Source of the DNA: DSOI01 sp041394885
Lineage (GTDB): Bacteria > Acidobacteriota > Terriglobia > Bryobacterales > Bryobacteraceae
Direction of reading: 5' to 3'
DNA length: 26,348 nt
Assembly: GCA_041394885.1 (NCBI GenBank)
Contig: JAWKHI010000066.1
Coordinates: 1-26,348 of the forward strand
The translations under genes were made by a program, and so were the position numbers. A model generated the notes under the pieces. That model was not told the DNA's origin. It saw only the letters and a program-made list of their open reading frames with translations, and did not search any database. Of this stretch, positions 7,046-15,744 are shown piece after piece (the stretch's first letter is position 1; every line of letters starts with the position of its first letter).

Positions 7046-8178
7046 AGGAATTCCTTGGTTACGCGATCGGTGTCGGCGCCGAGGGGGGCGGGAGCGCGGT
7101 AAACGGGTTCGCATCCCTCAATGCGCATGGGATTGCCGATCATACGAATCTTACCGAGTTTCTCGCTCTCCATTTCGACGATAGCGCCCCGGGCGGCCAC
7201 CTGTTCGAGTTCGAGCGCCTGGCGGAGAGAAAGCACCGGGCCGCAGGGGATGCCGTGCTGTTCGAGCAGCCCGAGCCAGACCGCCGCGTCGCGGAGTTCC
7301 AGCACGGCGTCGATGAGCCCGATCAGCTCCGCACGGTTCCGGGTTCGGTCCGGATTGGTGCGGAACCGCGGATCGGCGACCCACTCGGTGCGCTCGAGAG
7401 CCTGGCAGAAGCGGGCCCACATCGGTTCATTCAACGCGCCGCAGACGATGGAAGCGTCGCGGCAGCGGAACAGCTGGTAGGGCACGATGTTGCCTTGCGC
7501 GTTGCCCACCGGCGGCGGGTCTTTGCCCGCAAGGAGAATCGATCCGGCGAGATTGCTCTGGGCGCACAGCATCGCCTCGAGGAGGCTGACCTCGATGGAT
7601 CGCCCGCGTCCGGTGCGGGCACGCTCGAGCAGGGCCGCGAGAATGGCGTTCGAGGTGAACAGCGACGCGACGATGTCGGAGACCGGGAACGCGATCTTGA
7701 CAGGGCCGTAGTCCGGCCCAGCGCTCACATGCATCGATCCGGACATCGCCTGCACGATCATGTCGTACCCGGGCTTGGCCGCGTCCGGACCGGTTTGCCC
7801 GAATCCGGAAACGGATGCGTAGACCAACCGCGGATTCGATTCGGCGAGCGCGGCATAGCCCAAGCCAAGCCGGTCCATCACGCCCGGGCGGAAATTTTCG
7901 ACCAGCACGTCGGCCTTGGCCGCGATTGCGCGGACCAGGCGAAGGCCCTCGGTCGACTTGAGGTCTACCGCGACGCTCTCCTTGTTGCGATTCATGGAGA
8001 GAAAATAAGCGCTTTCGTCGCCGACGAAGGGCGGGCCCCAGGCGCGCGTTTCGTCGCCGCGAGCCGGTTCTTCGATCTTGATGACGCGGGCGCCCAGGTC
8101 GCCGAGCCTCATGGTGCAAAAGGGGCCTGCGACGGCGCGGGTGAAATCGAGGATCGTAAGGCCGTCGAGCGGAGCCAT
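7042..8178 (-). CDS. Class III CoA-transferase (CaiB/BaiF family)
   Basis: A 378-residue enzyme that moves coenzyme A between carboxylic acids, full family length. It begins 'LDGLTILDFTRAVAGPFCTM', followed by 'LGDLGARVIKIE', the conserved 'RNKESVAVDL' and 'ADVLVENFRPGVMDRLGL', and 'VYASVSGFGQTGP' (120-131). Asp168 in 'FPVSDIVASLF' is in the position of the catalytic Asp that forms the acyl-anhydride in formyl-CoA transferase. The C-terminal 'HGIPCGPVLSLRQALE' is also characteristic. Substrate cannot be read from sequence; related enzymes act on formate/oxalate, carnitine or aromatic acids. It is the first gene of the minus-strand pair and shares four bases with the ATPase start. It is divergent from the leucine-rich-repeat gene, with a 188-base shared upstream region. 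Confidence 0.9.
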   Translation of the reverse strand: MAPLDGLTILDFTRAVAGPFCTMRLGDLGARVIKIEEPARGDETRAWGPPFVGDESAYFLSMNRNKESVAVDLKSTEGLRLVRAIAAKADVLVENFRPGVMDRLGLGYAALAESNPRLVYASVSGFGQTGPDAAKPGYDMIVQAMSGSMHVSAGPDYGPVKIAFPVSDIVASLFTSNAILAALLERARTGRGRSIEVSLLEAMLCAQSNLAGSILLAGKDPPPVGNAQGNIVPYQLFRCRDASIVCGALNEPMWARFCQALERTEWVADPRFRTNPDRTRNRAELIGLIDAVLELRDAAVWLGLLEQHGIPCGPVLSLRQALELEQVAARGAIVEMESEKLGKIRMIGNPMRIEGCEPVYRAPAPLGADTDRVTKEFL

Positions 8179-8366
8179 CGAGCCATTATCGCGTTTCGAG
8201 CGGCGGCAAACCGGCGATGGTCTGGCTGTGATAGGTTGTTGTTTCGCGCAACGGGCGCGTCCGGTTCGCGGGAAAGGGCTGAGCCCACCGTTCGGTTTAT
8301 CGAGGTTGCGTTCGATCTTCTTTCTGCCCGCCGCGCGAACACGGGCGATCGGAAAGGAGATCCGTC

Positions 8367-10238
8367 ATGTCCCAGCGCCTTCCCGCGCGACCCTCTTTGC
8401 AACAACTTCGCAAGCAAGCCAAGGACTTGCTACGCGAATACCAGCACGGTTCGGAACCGGCGCGCGAGCGGATGGCCGGCGCGCGCGGAGCGGCGCTTGC
8501 AGACGCGCAGCTCGTCATCGCGCGCGAGTATGGCTTCGATACCTGGGCCAGCCTCAAACAGCACGTGGAAAATGAGCGTCTTAGGGAGTATCGTGCCTGG
8601 GCTGACGATGTCTTCCGGGCCTGCGAGCGCGGCGACGGAGAGGCGCTGGAACGGGTCCGCGCGCTGTTTGGCGGCAGCTTCACTCACGAGGAACTCGCCC
8701 AACGGGTGAAGCACCGGATGGGGATCGCGGCGGGCGAGCCGCTGACACCCGCCTCCGCGCGGCTATTCGCCGCCAGGGTCTCCGGGTTCGGCAGTTGGGC
8801 GGAACTCGAATCCGCGTCCGCGGACAAGGGCGGGGCGGCGGCCTTTCATCAGGTCGACATCGAGAAGAACTCGATCGAACCGCGGCCGCCGGTCTCGATG
8901 CGGGCGTGGGAGGAGTTGTTCGACGCCATGCGGAGCCACGGCATCACCGGGCTGCGCGCCGCCGGGCAAATGACCGACGCCGCGCTCGAACGCCTGGCCG
9001 CGCTCGACTTCGTGACGTCGCTCGACCTCGAGGGTTCCCGCCGCGTGACCGACCATGGACTTTCGCATCTACGCCGTATGCCACAACTCGAGCATCTGAA
9101 TCTGACCGGGTGCGGCATCACCGACACGGGCTTGGCCGTGCTCGGCGAACTCTCTCAATTGCGGCGCTTTCACCTGTATCATCACGGCGGAGTTTCCGAT
9201 GCGGGGTTGGCGCACTTGGCCGGTTGTCACCGGTTGGAGCGCGTGGATCTGCTCGGGTCCAACTCGGGCGATGACCTTCTGCGGGCGCTGGCCGGCAAGA
9301 ACGCCTTGCGCCATTTGAAGTCCGGCAATCACGTGACCGACGCGGGGCTTGCTTGGCTCGAGGAGTATCCGGTGTTTCGGACGTGGCAAGGCGGCGAACC
9401 GGATCTCTCGCTGATGGGCTTCGACGCCGGACCCACCTATCTGCTGGTGCGAGGCGCGATCACCGAAGCGGGCATGGAGCGGCTGGCGCGGCTCGACGGC
9501 CTGTTCGCGCTGAATCTGGATGACTCGCGATTGGATCTGCCGGCGCGCGCGTTGACGCCACTGGCCAGGATGGCGCACCTCGAATGGCTGGGCTTCGACG
9601 CCGATGACGAAGCGATGGCCGCCATCGCGCGCCTGCCCCACCTCCGCATGCTGATGTGCCAGGACACGCGGGCGGGCGACACCGGGTTCACGGCACTGAG
9701 CCGGTCTGCGACGCTCGAGTACCTTTGGGGCAGGCGCTGCTACAACCTCGCGGGCGCCGGCTTCCGCGCCATGGCGGCGATGCCTGCCCTGCGCGGGCTA
9801 TCGGTGAGTTGCCGCAACGTGGACGACGCGTCGCTTTCGGCGCTGCCTTCGTTTCCGCGACTGGTGGAGTTCATGCCAATGGATGTGCCGGACGAGGGCT
9901 TCCGGCATGTGGGCCGCTGCGAACGTCTGGAAGCGCTGTGGTGCATGTATTGCCGGGAGACGGGGGACCGCGCGACCGAGCTCATCGGCGGTCTGCGGCT
10001 GCGCAGCTACTATGCCGGGCAGACGCGGATCACCGATACGAGTCTGGAGATCCTGAGCCGGATGGAAACGCTCGAGCGCATGACGTTGTACGCTTGCGCG
10101 GGGGTCACTCACGCCGGCGTGGCGGCGCTGGCCGGGCTTCCGCGGCTGCGGGAACTGCGGCTCGAGGCCATGCCGGCGATCGGCGGCGGTGTGGCCGCCG
10201 GGTTTCCCGAGAGAGTCCGGGTGTGGGTGGAGCGCTGA
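8367..10238 (+). CDS. Leucine-rich-repeat protein
   Basis: A 623-residue protein with a good ribosome-binding site (AAGGAG at 8354). Residues 1-150 hold two copies of a module that in many soil-bacterial proteins precedes ankyrin or LRR repeats: 'ADAQLVIAREYGFDTWASLK' (about 45-65) and 'ASARLFAARVSGFGSWAEL' (about 130-150). From about residue 170 to the end run irregular 23-25-residue leucine-rich repeats of the 'VTDAGLxxLxxLPxLexLxL' type, such as 'VTDHGLSHLRRMPQLEHLNL', 'ITDTGLAVLGELSQLRRFHL' and 'GVTHAGVAALAGLPRLREL'. There is no signal peptide, so it is probably cytoplasmic and acts through protein binding. The partner is unknown. It stands alone, ending 10 bases from the convergent membrane-protein stop. 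Confidence 0.85.
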   Translation: MSQRLPARPSLQQLRKQAKDLLREYQHGSEPARERMAGARGAALADAQLVIAREYGFDTWASLKQHVENERLREYRAWADDVFRACERGDGEALERVRALFGGSFTHEELAQRVKHRMGIAAGEPLTPASARLFAARVSGFGSWAELESASADKGGAAAFHQVDIEKNSIEPRPPVSMRAWEELFDAMRSHGITGLRAAGQMTDAALERLAALDFVTSLDLEGSRRVTDHGLSHLRRMPQLEHLNLTGCGITDTGLAVLGELSQLRRFHLYHHGGVSDAGLAHLAGCHRLERVDLLGSNSGDDLLRALAGKNALRHLKSGNHVTDAGLAWLEEYPVFRTWQGGEPDLSLMGFDAGPTYLLVRGAITEAGMERLARLDGLFALNLDDSRLDLPARALTPLARMAHLEWLGFDADDEAMAAIARLPHLRMLMCQDTRAGDTGFTALSRSATLEYLWGRRCYNLAGAGFRAMAAMPALRGLSVSCRNVDDASLSALPSFPRLVEFMPMDVPDEGFRHVGRCERLEALWCMYCRETGDRATELIGGLRLRSYYAGQTRITDTSLEILSRMETLERMTLYACAGVTHAGVAALAGLPRLRELRLEAMPAIGGGVAAGFPERVRVWVER

Positions 10239-10248
10239 AGCGCGCCGT

Positions 10249-10962
10249 TCACACCGACAGGTTCAGGCTCACCGGTGCGGGCTCTTTGCCCAGCAGGCGG
10301 CGGAAAAGGAGCACGTGCCCGAACAGCGCCGCCTGTACCAGGAAGGTGGGCAGCCAGATGTAAGGTGCCGTGGTGACGAAACGGTTTACCGGTTCATTGG
10401 TGAACAGACGGAACGGCGTGGGCATCGAGAGGATTGCCACCGTCACCACGTTCACCAGCAGAGCGAGCCCGAAGCAGTTCCAAATCAAAACGCCGCGTTT
10501 GGCCACCTTGCCGAGCGAGGCCAGCCAAGCCATGGGGATCGCGGTGACCCCGGTGAGCACATCCCAGTTGCAGCTTTCCCAGGTCAGTTGTTTGGGCACG
10601 AAGCCCTCGCGCCAACCCCAGTGCAGGAAGATCTCCACGGCGATGCGAAACGCGTGCATTCCGATGAGCCAATGCAGGGGCGGCACGGTGGCCAGCGCCC
10701 GCCCGAAATCGGTGAACCCGGTCACCCACACCGTGAACACGCTGCTGAACAGCACCAAAATGAGGATGCGCGGGGGCATCGGCCCGAACTGCAGCCAGCC
10801 TTTCCAGGCGATCAGCGCCGTGACTACCAGCCAGGCGCCTACCGCGATCGACGTATTGTGCATCAGGCGCGGCGCGGCGCGGCGGACCAACTGCTGCACG
10901 ACATACTTGGTCGCGATCACGGTGACGACGAAGAAGGCGAGGATTTCATGGGACCCGATCAT
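10249..10962 (-). CDS. Multi-pass integral membrane protein of unknown function
   Basis: A 237-residue protein with about six hydrophobic segments: 'ILAFFVVTVIATKYVV' (7-22), 'TSIAVGAWLVVTALIAW' (37-53), 'ILILVLFSSVFTVWVTGF' (66-83), 'VLTGVTAIPMAWLASLG' (134-150), 'VLIWNCFGLALLVNVVTVAI' (158-177) and 'APYIWLPTFLVQAALFGHVL' (199-218). The conserved-looking loop between segments 3 and 4 contains 'HWLIGMHAFRIAVEIFLHWG', rich in His, Arg and Glu. I recognise no transporter or enzyme signature; similar proteins are annotated only as hypothetical membrane proteins. The ATG at 10962 opens directly before the first hydrophobic segment. Confidence 0.7.
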   Translation of the reverse strand: MIGSHEILAFFVVTVIATKYVVQQLVRRAAPRLMHNTSIAVGAWLVVTALIAWKGWLQFGPMPPRILILVLFSSVFTVWVTGFTDFGRALATVPPLHWLIGMHAFRIAVEIFLHWGWREGFVPKQLTWESCNWDVLTGVTAIPMAWLASLGKVAKRGVLIWNCFGLALLVNVVTVAILSMPTPFRLFTNEPVNRFVTTAPYIWLPTFLVQAALFGHVLLFRRLLGKEPAPVSLNLSV

Positions 10963-11022
10963 CGCCCACCATGGTGCCAGATTCCGCGGGGGAGCGCGGT
11001 ATGATGCGAGAAGGCCCGGGCG

Positions 11023-11406
11023 CTACTGCGTCCGGACTTCCTTGATTTCCACGATGCGCGATGTCAAAATCGTCCGGAATTTCGGATGATCGAACTCCAG
11101 GTGCATGCCCCGGCCGATGAAGGCGGTCCGGATCATGGAGCCCCCCCACGTGCTGCCGTGGATTCTCACCAAAACCGGCTGTGGGCAGAACTGCGGATGT
11201 CCGGAAAGCCAGGCTCGCTCGCAACCGCAATAGACCAGAGTGTAAAAGCGATTTTCGGTTTCGAGCTCGAGCTCCACGCCGGCGTTGAGGACACGCAGAT
11301 CGACACCGCCATCCACCTCGGACCGGACGACGTTCCGGTTGACCGAGTCACTGAGATTGGGATGCGGCCGGAACAACTCGCCAGCCCGGGTAATCTCGGT
11401 ATCCAC
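11023..11406 (-). CDS. Small unrecognised protein (PilZ-size, beta-rich)
   Basis: A 127-residue frame from a GTG at 11406. The frame is open much further upstream, but there it lies antisense to the cytochrome heme motifs, so the GTG is the sensible start. The sequence has a well-mixed composition with predicted beta strands: 'ELELETENRFYTLVYCG', 'PQPVLVRIHGSTWGGSMIRT', 'GRGMHLEFDHPKFRTILTSR' and 'IVEIKEV'. It resembles single-domain beta-barrel proteins and contains three Cys, two in 'YCGCERAWLSGHPQFC'. There is no export signal. I cannot name a family. It is divergent from the cytochrome gene with only 39 bases between starts, so the two probably share a control region. Confidence 0.55.
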   Translation of the reverse strand: MDTEITRAGELFRPHPNLSDSVNRNVVRSEVDGGVDLRVLNAGVELELETENRFYTLVYCGCERAWLSGHPQFCPQPVLVRIHGSTWGGSMIRTAFIGRGMHLEFDHPKFRTILTSRIVEIKEVRTQ

Positions 11407-11445
11407 CTGCCTAGAGTATACGACGGCGGCTGGGGTCTTTTTCTG

Positions 11446-11880
11446 ATGCTGGCGGCGGTGTTCACCGGATTGTGCGCGGCCAGCCAGCCGATGCCGTTCC
11501 GCCATCGTGACCATGCCGCGGCGGGTGCTCAATGCGTGGAGTGTCACCCCGGCCGCGGGGCGCGGGCGACCATTGCCGGAGCAGCTTCCTGCATGCGCTG
11601 TCACCGGCACGTCGCCGTGGATTCGCCGCACATTCGCACCCTGGCGCGCGCGGCGGCGGCGGGACGGGCCATCCGCTGGGAGCGGGTGTACGAAGTGCCG
11701 GACTTCGTGCACTTCAGCCACCGGCGTCATCGGGGCGCGCCGTGCACCGATTGTCACGGGCCGGTGGAGACGCGCGTGACGCTGGAGAGGGAAGTTGTGC
11801 ACACGATGAAGTTCTGCCGTTCCTGCCACGTGAAGCAGGGCGCGAAGTCGGCATGCGGGACGTGCCACGAAGAGAAGTAA
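11446..11880 (+). CDS. Five-heme c-type cytochrome (cytochrome c7/c3-like)
   Basis: A 144-residue protein with five CxxCH heme-attachment motifs: CVECH (30-34), CMRCH (49-53), CTDCH (100-104), CRSCH (124-128) and CGTCH (137-141). Additional histidines in 'MPFRHRDH' and 'VHFSHRRH' are placed to act as axial ligands, as in class III multiheme cytochromes. Residues 1-13 are hydrophobic and end 'CAAS', consistent with a short export signal; the n-region lacks positive charge, so the true start may be uncertain, but no other usual start codon is close in frame. It would carry electrons in the periplasm. No reductase, quinol-oxidising subunit or cytochrome-maturation gene is adjacent, so its redox partner is unknown. 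Confidence 0.85.
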   Translation: MLAAVFTGLCAASQPMPFRHRDHAAAGAQCVECHPGRGARATIAGAASCMRCHRHVAVDSPHIRTLARAAAAGRAIRWERVYEVPDFVHFSHRRHRGAPCTDCHGPVETRVTLEREVVHTMKFCRSCHVKQGAKSACGTCHEEK

Positions 11881-11908
11881 ACGCTGCTACATAGATTGTG
11901 ATAGTTTA

Positions 11909-11941
11909 ATGACGAGTCGATCCAGAAGGGGGCCTCGTCAT
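11909..11941 (+). promoter_or_regulatory. Inverted repeat enclosing the ribosome-binding site of the TonB receptor
   Basis: ATGACGAG (11909-11916) is the exact reverse complement of CTCGTCAT (11934-11941). The 17-base interval contains the ribosome-binding site AGAAGGGGG, and the right arm includes the first two bases of the ATG at 11940. In mRNA this can form an 8-bp stem that partly occludes the start codon while exposing the Shine-Dalgarno in the loop. It could alternatively be a protein-binding site. No upstream riboswitch-like structure fits in the 59-base gap. Confidence 0.4.
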
Positions 11942-14900
11942 GACACGTCACATCCTTGCTTGCTGCACTCTGATCCTCGCCGCCACGCCGGCGGCGGCGC
12001 AATCCACCGGCCAGATCCTCGGCACTGTGGAAGATGCCACCGGGGCGGTGGTGCCCACGGTCACCGTCCGTGCGGTGAATACGCGCACAGGACTCGAATT
12101 CAATGCGCAATCGGACGCGGCGGGCCGCTTCAATTTCCCGCGTCTGCCGGTGGGCGACTATCGCGTGGAGGCGAGCAAAGAAGGCTTCCGCCAATTCGTG
12201 TCGGAATCGTTTCGCCTGGATGCGGACCAGAGCCGTGGCGTGACGGTGCTTCTCGATCTCGGCTCGACGGCGGAATCGGTGACTGTTTCCGGCGCGGTGT
12301 CGCAGGTGGATACGGTGACCGCCACCATTCGCGAAGTGGTTGACGAAAAGCGCATCAGCGAACTGCCGCTGAACGGGCGAAATCCGCTGCAGCTTGTCTT
12401 GCTGGTGCCCGGCGCGGTGTCGGCCCCGGGTGGCGGTGCGCTGAACCGCAACGACGGAATCGCGGTGAATGGGGGCCGGGGAACTTCCACCAATTACATG
12501 CTCGATGGCGGCGACAACAACGATCCGCAGCAGAACGTGGCGGCGGTGGTGCCCAATCCGGACGCGCTCGAGGAGTTCAGCGTGCAGACGAACAACTTCA
12601 GCGCGGAGTACGGGCGGAACTCGGGCGCGGTGGTGAACGCGGTGACCAAGTCCGGCACCAACGCACTGCATGGGTCGTTGTGGGAATTCATCCGCAACGA
12701 CGCACTCGACGCCCGCAGCTATTTCGGCATCTCCAAGAGCAAGCTGCGGCGCAACCAATTCGGAGGCGCGGTGGGCGGACCGATCATCCGCAACAAGGCG
12801 TTCTTCTTCGGGTCCTACGAAGGCGTACGACAGCGGACAGGCACCACCCGGTCTAACCTCGTGGTTCCGACCTCGGCCGAGCGCCAGGGCGATTTTACGG
12901 CGTCGGCGGCCAACCGCCGGCCGCGAGACCCACTCAACTCGAATCAGCCTTTCCCAGGTGCGATCATTCCCGCCGCGCGATTCGATCCGGCTTCGGTGGC
13001 GTTCATGGACAAGATGCAGATCCCGCTGCCCAACTCGGCCGGCAACCGCTTCATCTACAACCCGCCGCAATCCACCGATTCCGATCAGTTCCTGGGCCGT
13101 GTGGACTATTCGCTCACCGACACCCAGCGCCTGAGCGGACGATTCTTCGAGACCACGGCGGCGGACTTCAATACGGCCGGGCTGCCCGTTCTCACCTCCG
13201 AGGTGGCCTTCGATACGTGGAACGTAACGGGCCAGCATACATGGACGGCGTCGCCGACACTGCTGCTGGTGAGCCAATACACCTGGAACAAGTCCCAGAT
13301 CGACCGTGGTCCCCTGCCGATCGGAGGCGGAGACGGCCTGTCGTACAAGGACATGGGCATCAACGTGAATCGCGGCGGTCTGAACGCGTTGGGCAAGACA
13401 CTGGTTCCGCACTATCGTGGGCAGGTGACCGGCTACTGGAATCTCCTCCAGGACAACCTGGTGCTCATCAATCGCCCCACGCATCAGTTTCTCGAAAACG
13501 GAACGTGGACCCGCGGTGGCCATCTGCTCAAGTTCGGCGGTGAGTACCGATGGTCGAAAAGCGACCGCGTGACGGCCAACGGCGTGGATCCGCAGTTCAC
13601 CTTCAACGGCCAGATCAGCGGCAACGCGTTTTCCGATTTCCTGCTCGGCCGCGCGGTGAACTTCACCCAGGGCTCGATTCGCATCAATCAGATCCGGGCG
13701 CAGACGTTCTCACTCTATCTCCAGGATGACTGGCGCGTGCATCCTCGGCTGACTCTGAACTTCGGATTGCGCTACGAACCGCAGTTCCCGTTCTACTCCG
13801 CGGCGAAGGAACTGACATTGTTCCGCCCGGGCCAACAGTCGACCGTGTTTCCTACCGCGCCGCTAGGGATGGTTTATCAGGAAGATGCCGGAGTGCCCCG
13901 GGGCGGCACCGGCAGCGATCTGAACAATCTGGCGCCGCGGATCGGCTTTGCGTGGACGCCGTTCGCCGGCGGGAAGACGAGCGTCCGCGGGGCGTACGGT
14001 TTCTTCTACGACATCCCGCGCTTTCATGAGCTAAGCCACTTCGTCAACTCGCCGCCCTATTCGCTGCAGGTACGGGTGAACAATCCGCGCAGCTTCAGTG
14101 ATCCGTACGCCGGCCAGGTGAATCCGTTCCCGTACGAGTCTCCGGCCACCGACGCCGACCGCGCCGCCTACCGATTCCTGCGGCCGGTCATCGTGGGTCT
14201 GAGCGTAGACCCGTTCTTTGCGGCGCCCTACGTGCAGCAATGGAACTTCAATATCCAGCGCGAAGTGGCGCCCGGATACGTGTTCACGGCGGGCTATCTG
14301 GGCTCCAAGGGAACCCGGCTTCCGATCCGGCGCGAACTGAACCCGGCGATCTACCGGACCGGCGCCACAGTGGGCAACATCGCCGCCCGCCGCATTTATG
14401 CGCCCGATTTCGCCAGCATCATCAGCTACGAGAACGTGATCAACTCCACTTACAATGCTCTCCAGTTCACCTTGAACAAGCGTTTCTCGGGAGGGTTCAC
14501 GTTGCTCGCCAGTTACAACTGGGCCCGGTCGATTGACGGCATGTCGATCGACGTCGACGGGTTCAACGGGCAGGACACGATGAATATGAGGGCGGACAAG
14601 GGCCTCTCGGATTTCGACGTGCGGCACCGGATAGTGGCGTCGTTCCTATGGGAAATCCCCGGTCCCGAAGCCGGCATCGGCAAGTGGGTCCTCGGCGGCT
14701 GGCAGACCAACGGGATCTTCATCGCGCAGTCCGGGCGTCCGTTCAACGTCGTCTCAGGCCGCGACGTCGCGCTGTCGGGCACGGGAACGCAACGCCCGAA
14801 TTCGCTGGGCGACCCGACGCTCGACACCGGCCGCTCGCGGGACGAACTGATGGCGCGCTACTTCGACGTTTCGAAATTCGCGCTACCCACCGCCGGAACG

Positions 14901-15143
14901 TACGGAAACACGGGCCGCAACGCCCTGGTTGGCCCCGGAGACTGGAACCTCGACTTTGCCCTCTTCAAGCGATTTCCGATCAAGGAGCGGGCGCAATTGC
15001 AGTTCCGCTGGGAAATGTTCAACGCCTTCAACCACGCCAATCTGAACAATCCGCGCAGCAACATTACCGCCGCGCGGCCTGGGCAGATCGATACGACGTC
15101 GGGGCCGCGCATCATGCAGATGGGTCTGCGGATGACGTTTTAG
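11940..15143 (+). CDS. Oar-like TonB-dependent receptor with carboxypeptidase-regulatory N-terminus
   Basis: A 1067-residue outer-membrane protein. Residues 1-21 are a signal peptide ending 'ATPAAAQ'. Residues 23-108 form a carboxypeptidase-regulatory-like domain ('GQILGTVEDATGAVVPTVTV', 'AAGRFNFPRLPVGDYRVEAS'). The plug follows, with 'ELPLNGRNPLQL' (141-152), 'GRGTSTNYMLDGGDNNDP' and 'NSGAVVNAVTKSGTNALHGS'. The rest is a beta-barrel with alternating aromatic strands, including 'LYLQDDWRVHPRLTLNFGLR' and 'RWEMFNAFNHANLNNP', closing with 'MGLRMTF' and a terminal Phe. These receptors take up large or complexed nutrients, often glycans or peptides, energised by TonB. A strong ribosome-binding site lies 5' of the ATG. 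No substrate-binding lipoprotein is adjacent, so the substrate cannot be deduced. Confidence 0.93.
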   Translation: MTRHILACCTLILAATPAAAQSTGQILGTVEDATGAVVPTVTVRAVNTRTGLEFNAQSDAAGRFNFPRLPVGDYRVEASKEGFRQFVSESFRLDADQSRGVTVLLDLGSTAESVTVSGAVSQVDTVTATIREVVDEKRISELPLNGRNPLQLVLLVPGAVSAPGGGALNRNDGIAVNGGRGTSTNYMLDGGDNNDPQQNVAAVVPNPDALEEFSVQTNNFSAEYGRNSGAVVNAVTKSGTNALHGSLWEFIRNDALDARSYFGISKSKLRRNQFGGAVGGPIIRNKAFFFGSYEGVRQRTGTTRSNLVVPTSAERQGDFTASAANRRPRDPLNSNQPFPGAIIPAARFDPASVAFMDKMQIPLPNSAGNRFIYNPPQSTDSDQFLGRVDYSLTDTQRLSGRFFETTAADFNTAGLPVLTSEVAFDTWNVTGQHTWTASPTLLLVSQYTWNKSQIDRGPLPIGGGDGLSYKDMGINVNRGGLNALGKTLVPHYRGQVTGYWNLLQDNLVLINRPTHQFLENGTWTRGGHLLKFGGEYRWSKSDRVTANGVDPQFTFNGQISGNAFSDFLLGRAVNFTQGSIRINQIRAQTFSLYLQDDWRVHPRLTLNFGLRYEPQFPFYSAAKELTLFRPGQQSTVFPTAPLGMVYQEDAGVPRGGTGSDLNNLAPRIGFAWTPFAGGKTSVRGAYGFFYDIPRFHELSHFVNSPPYSLQVRVNNPRSFSDPYAGQVNPFPYESPATDADRAAYRFLRPVIVGLSVDPFFAAPYVQQWNFNIQREVAPGYVFTAGYLGSKGTRLPIRRELNPAIYRTGATVGNIAARRIYAPDFASIISYENVINSTYNALQFTLNKRFSGGFTLLASYNWARSIDGMSIDVDGFNGQDTMNMRADKGLSDFDVRHRIVASFLWEIPGPEAGIGKWVLGGWQTNGIFIAQSGRPFNVVSGRDVALSGTGTQRPNSLGDPTLDTGRSRDELMARYFDVSKFALPTAGTYGNTGRNALVGPGDWNLDFALFKRFPIKERAQLQFRWEMFNAFNHANLNNPRSNITAARPGQIDTTSGPRIMQMGLRMTF

Positions 15144-15209
15144 CCAGCCGGCACAGGGGCGGGGCGCCCTCGATGCAACTCCGTTGTGCGGGCGAGTCCC
15201 TAAAAATGC

Positions 15210-15626
15210 TCAGAGCCCGAGCGCCGTTTCGAGATCCTTGACGTGCTCCTCTTCCATGACGAGCACGTCCTGCAGAACGCGCGCCAAGCCGTATTCGCCC
15301 ATATCCATGGCCGCACGGATGCGGGCCTTGTACCGGGTAACGGCACCACGCTCTCCAGCCAGGTCCTGCCGCAGCATCTCTTCGGGATCGTCCGAGGTCT
15401 CCACCTTCGCGGTGCCGGTGGCCGGTTTGCCGCCGAGAAACGCCACCTGATCGGCGAGCGTGGTGGCGTGCTGCATTTCTTCGGTGGCATGCACCAGCAA
15501 TTCTTTCTGGATGGAGCCGAAGCGTGCGCCGGTGATGAGCGACGCATGGTTGATGTATTGAATCGCGCTGGCGAACTCGTCCTCGATGTCGGTGTTGAGA
15601 AGATCGATCATTTCCTGCTTTTCCAT
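15210..15626 (-). CDS. Ferritin-like di-iron protein
   Basis: A 138-residue four-helix protein, close to bacterioferritin/ferritin-like-domain proteins, which bind or oxidise iron or protect against peroxide. Candidate di-iron ligands are in the right order and spacing: Glu17 in 'DIEDEFAS', Glu50 and His53 in 'ATEEMQHA', Glu92 in 'LAGERGAV', and Glu125 and His128 in 'VMEEEHVK'. It is a little shorter than classical bacterioferritin (about 155 residues). I see no clear heme-binding Met in the usual helix, so storage as a 24-mer is uncertain. It is the only gene on its strand here, convergent with the TonB receptor and divergent from the DUF1501 gene. Confidence 0.85.
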   Translation of the reverse strand: MEKQEMIDLLNTDIEDEFASAIQYINHASLITGARFGSIQKELLVHATEEMQHATTLADQVAFLGGKPATGTAKVETSDDPEEMLRQDLAGERGAVTRYKARIRAAMDMGEYGLARVLQDVLVMEEEHVKDLETALGL

Positions 15627-15744
15627 ATGTGCCTCTATGGAACAGGACGCCGCCCGGGTGTGAAACGTGACATCATCATCAGCGGCGCGTCACCAGCGGT
15701 TGTCACCGGGGAGCCGCGGGCACTGATACACTGAGGGCGAACCG

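Noticed and set aside
11754..13523. 589-residue minus-strand open frame
   Set aside because: Antisense to the TonB-dependent receptor and the cytochrome end; no recognisable domain.
15144..15209. Possible bidirectional terminator between the TonB receptor and the ferritin-like gene
   Set aside because: GC-rich but without a convincing stem followed by a T-run on either strand.
15700..15732. Possible promoter (TTGTCA and TACACT) before the DUF1501 gene
   Set aside because: The spacer would be 21 bases, too long for a normal sigma-70 promoter; no better pair was seen.
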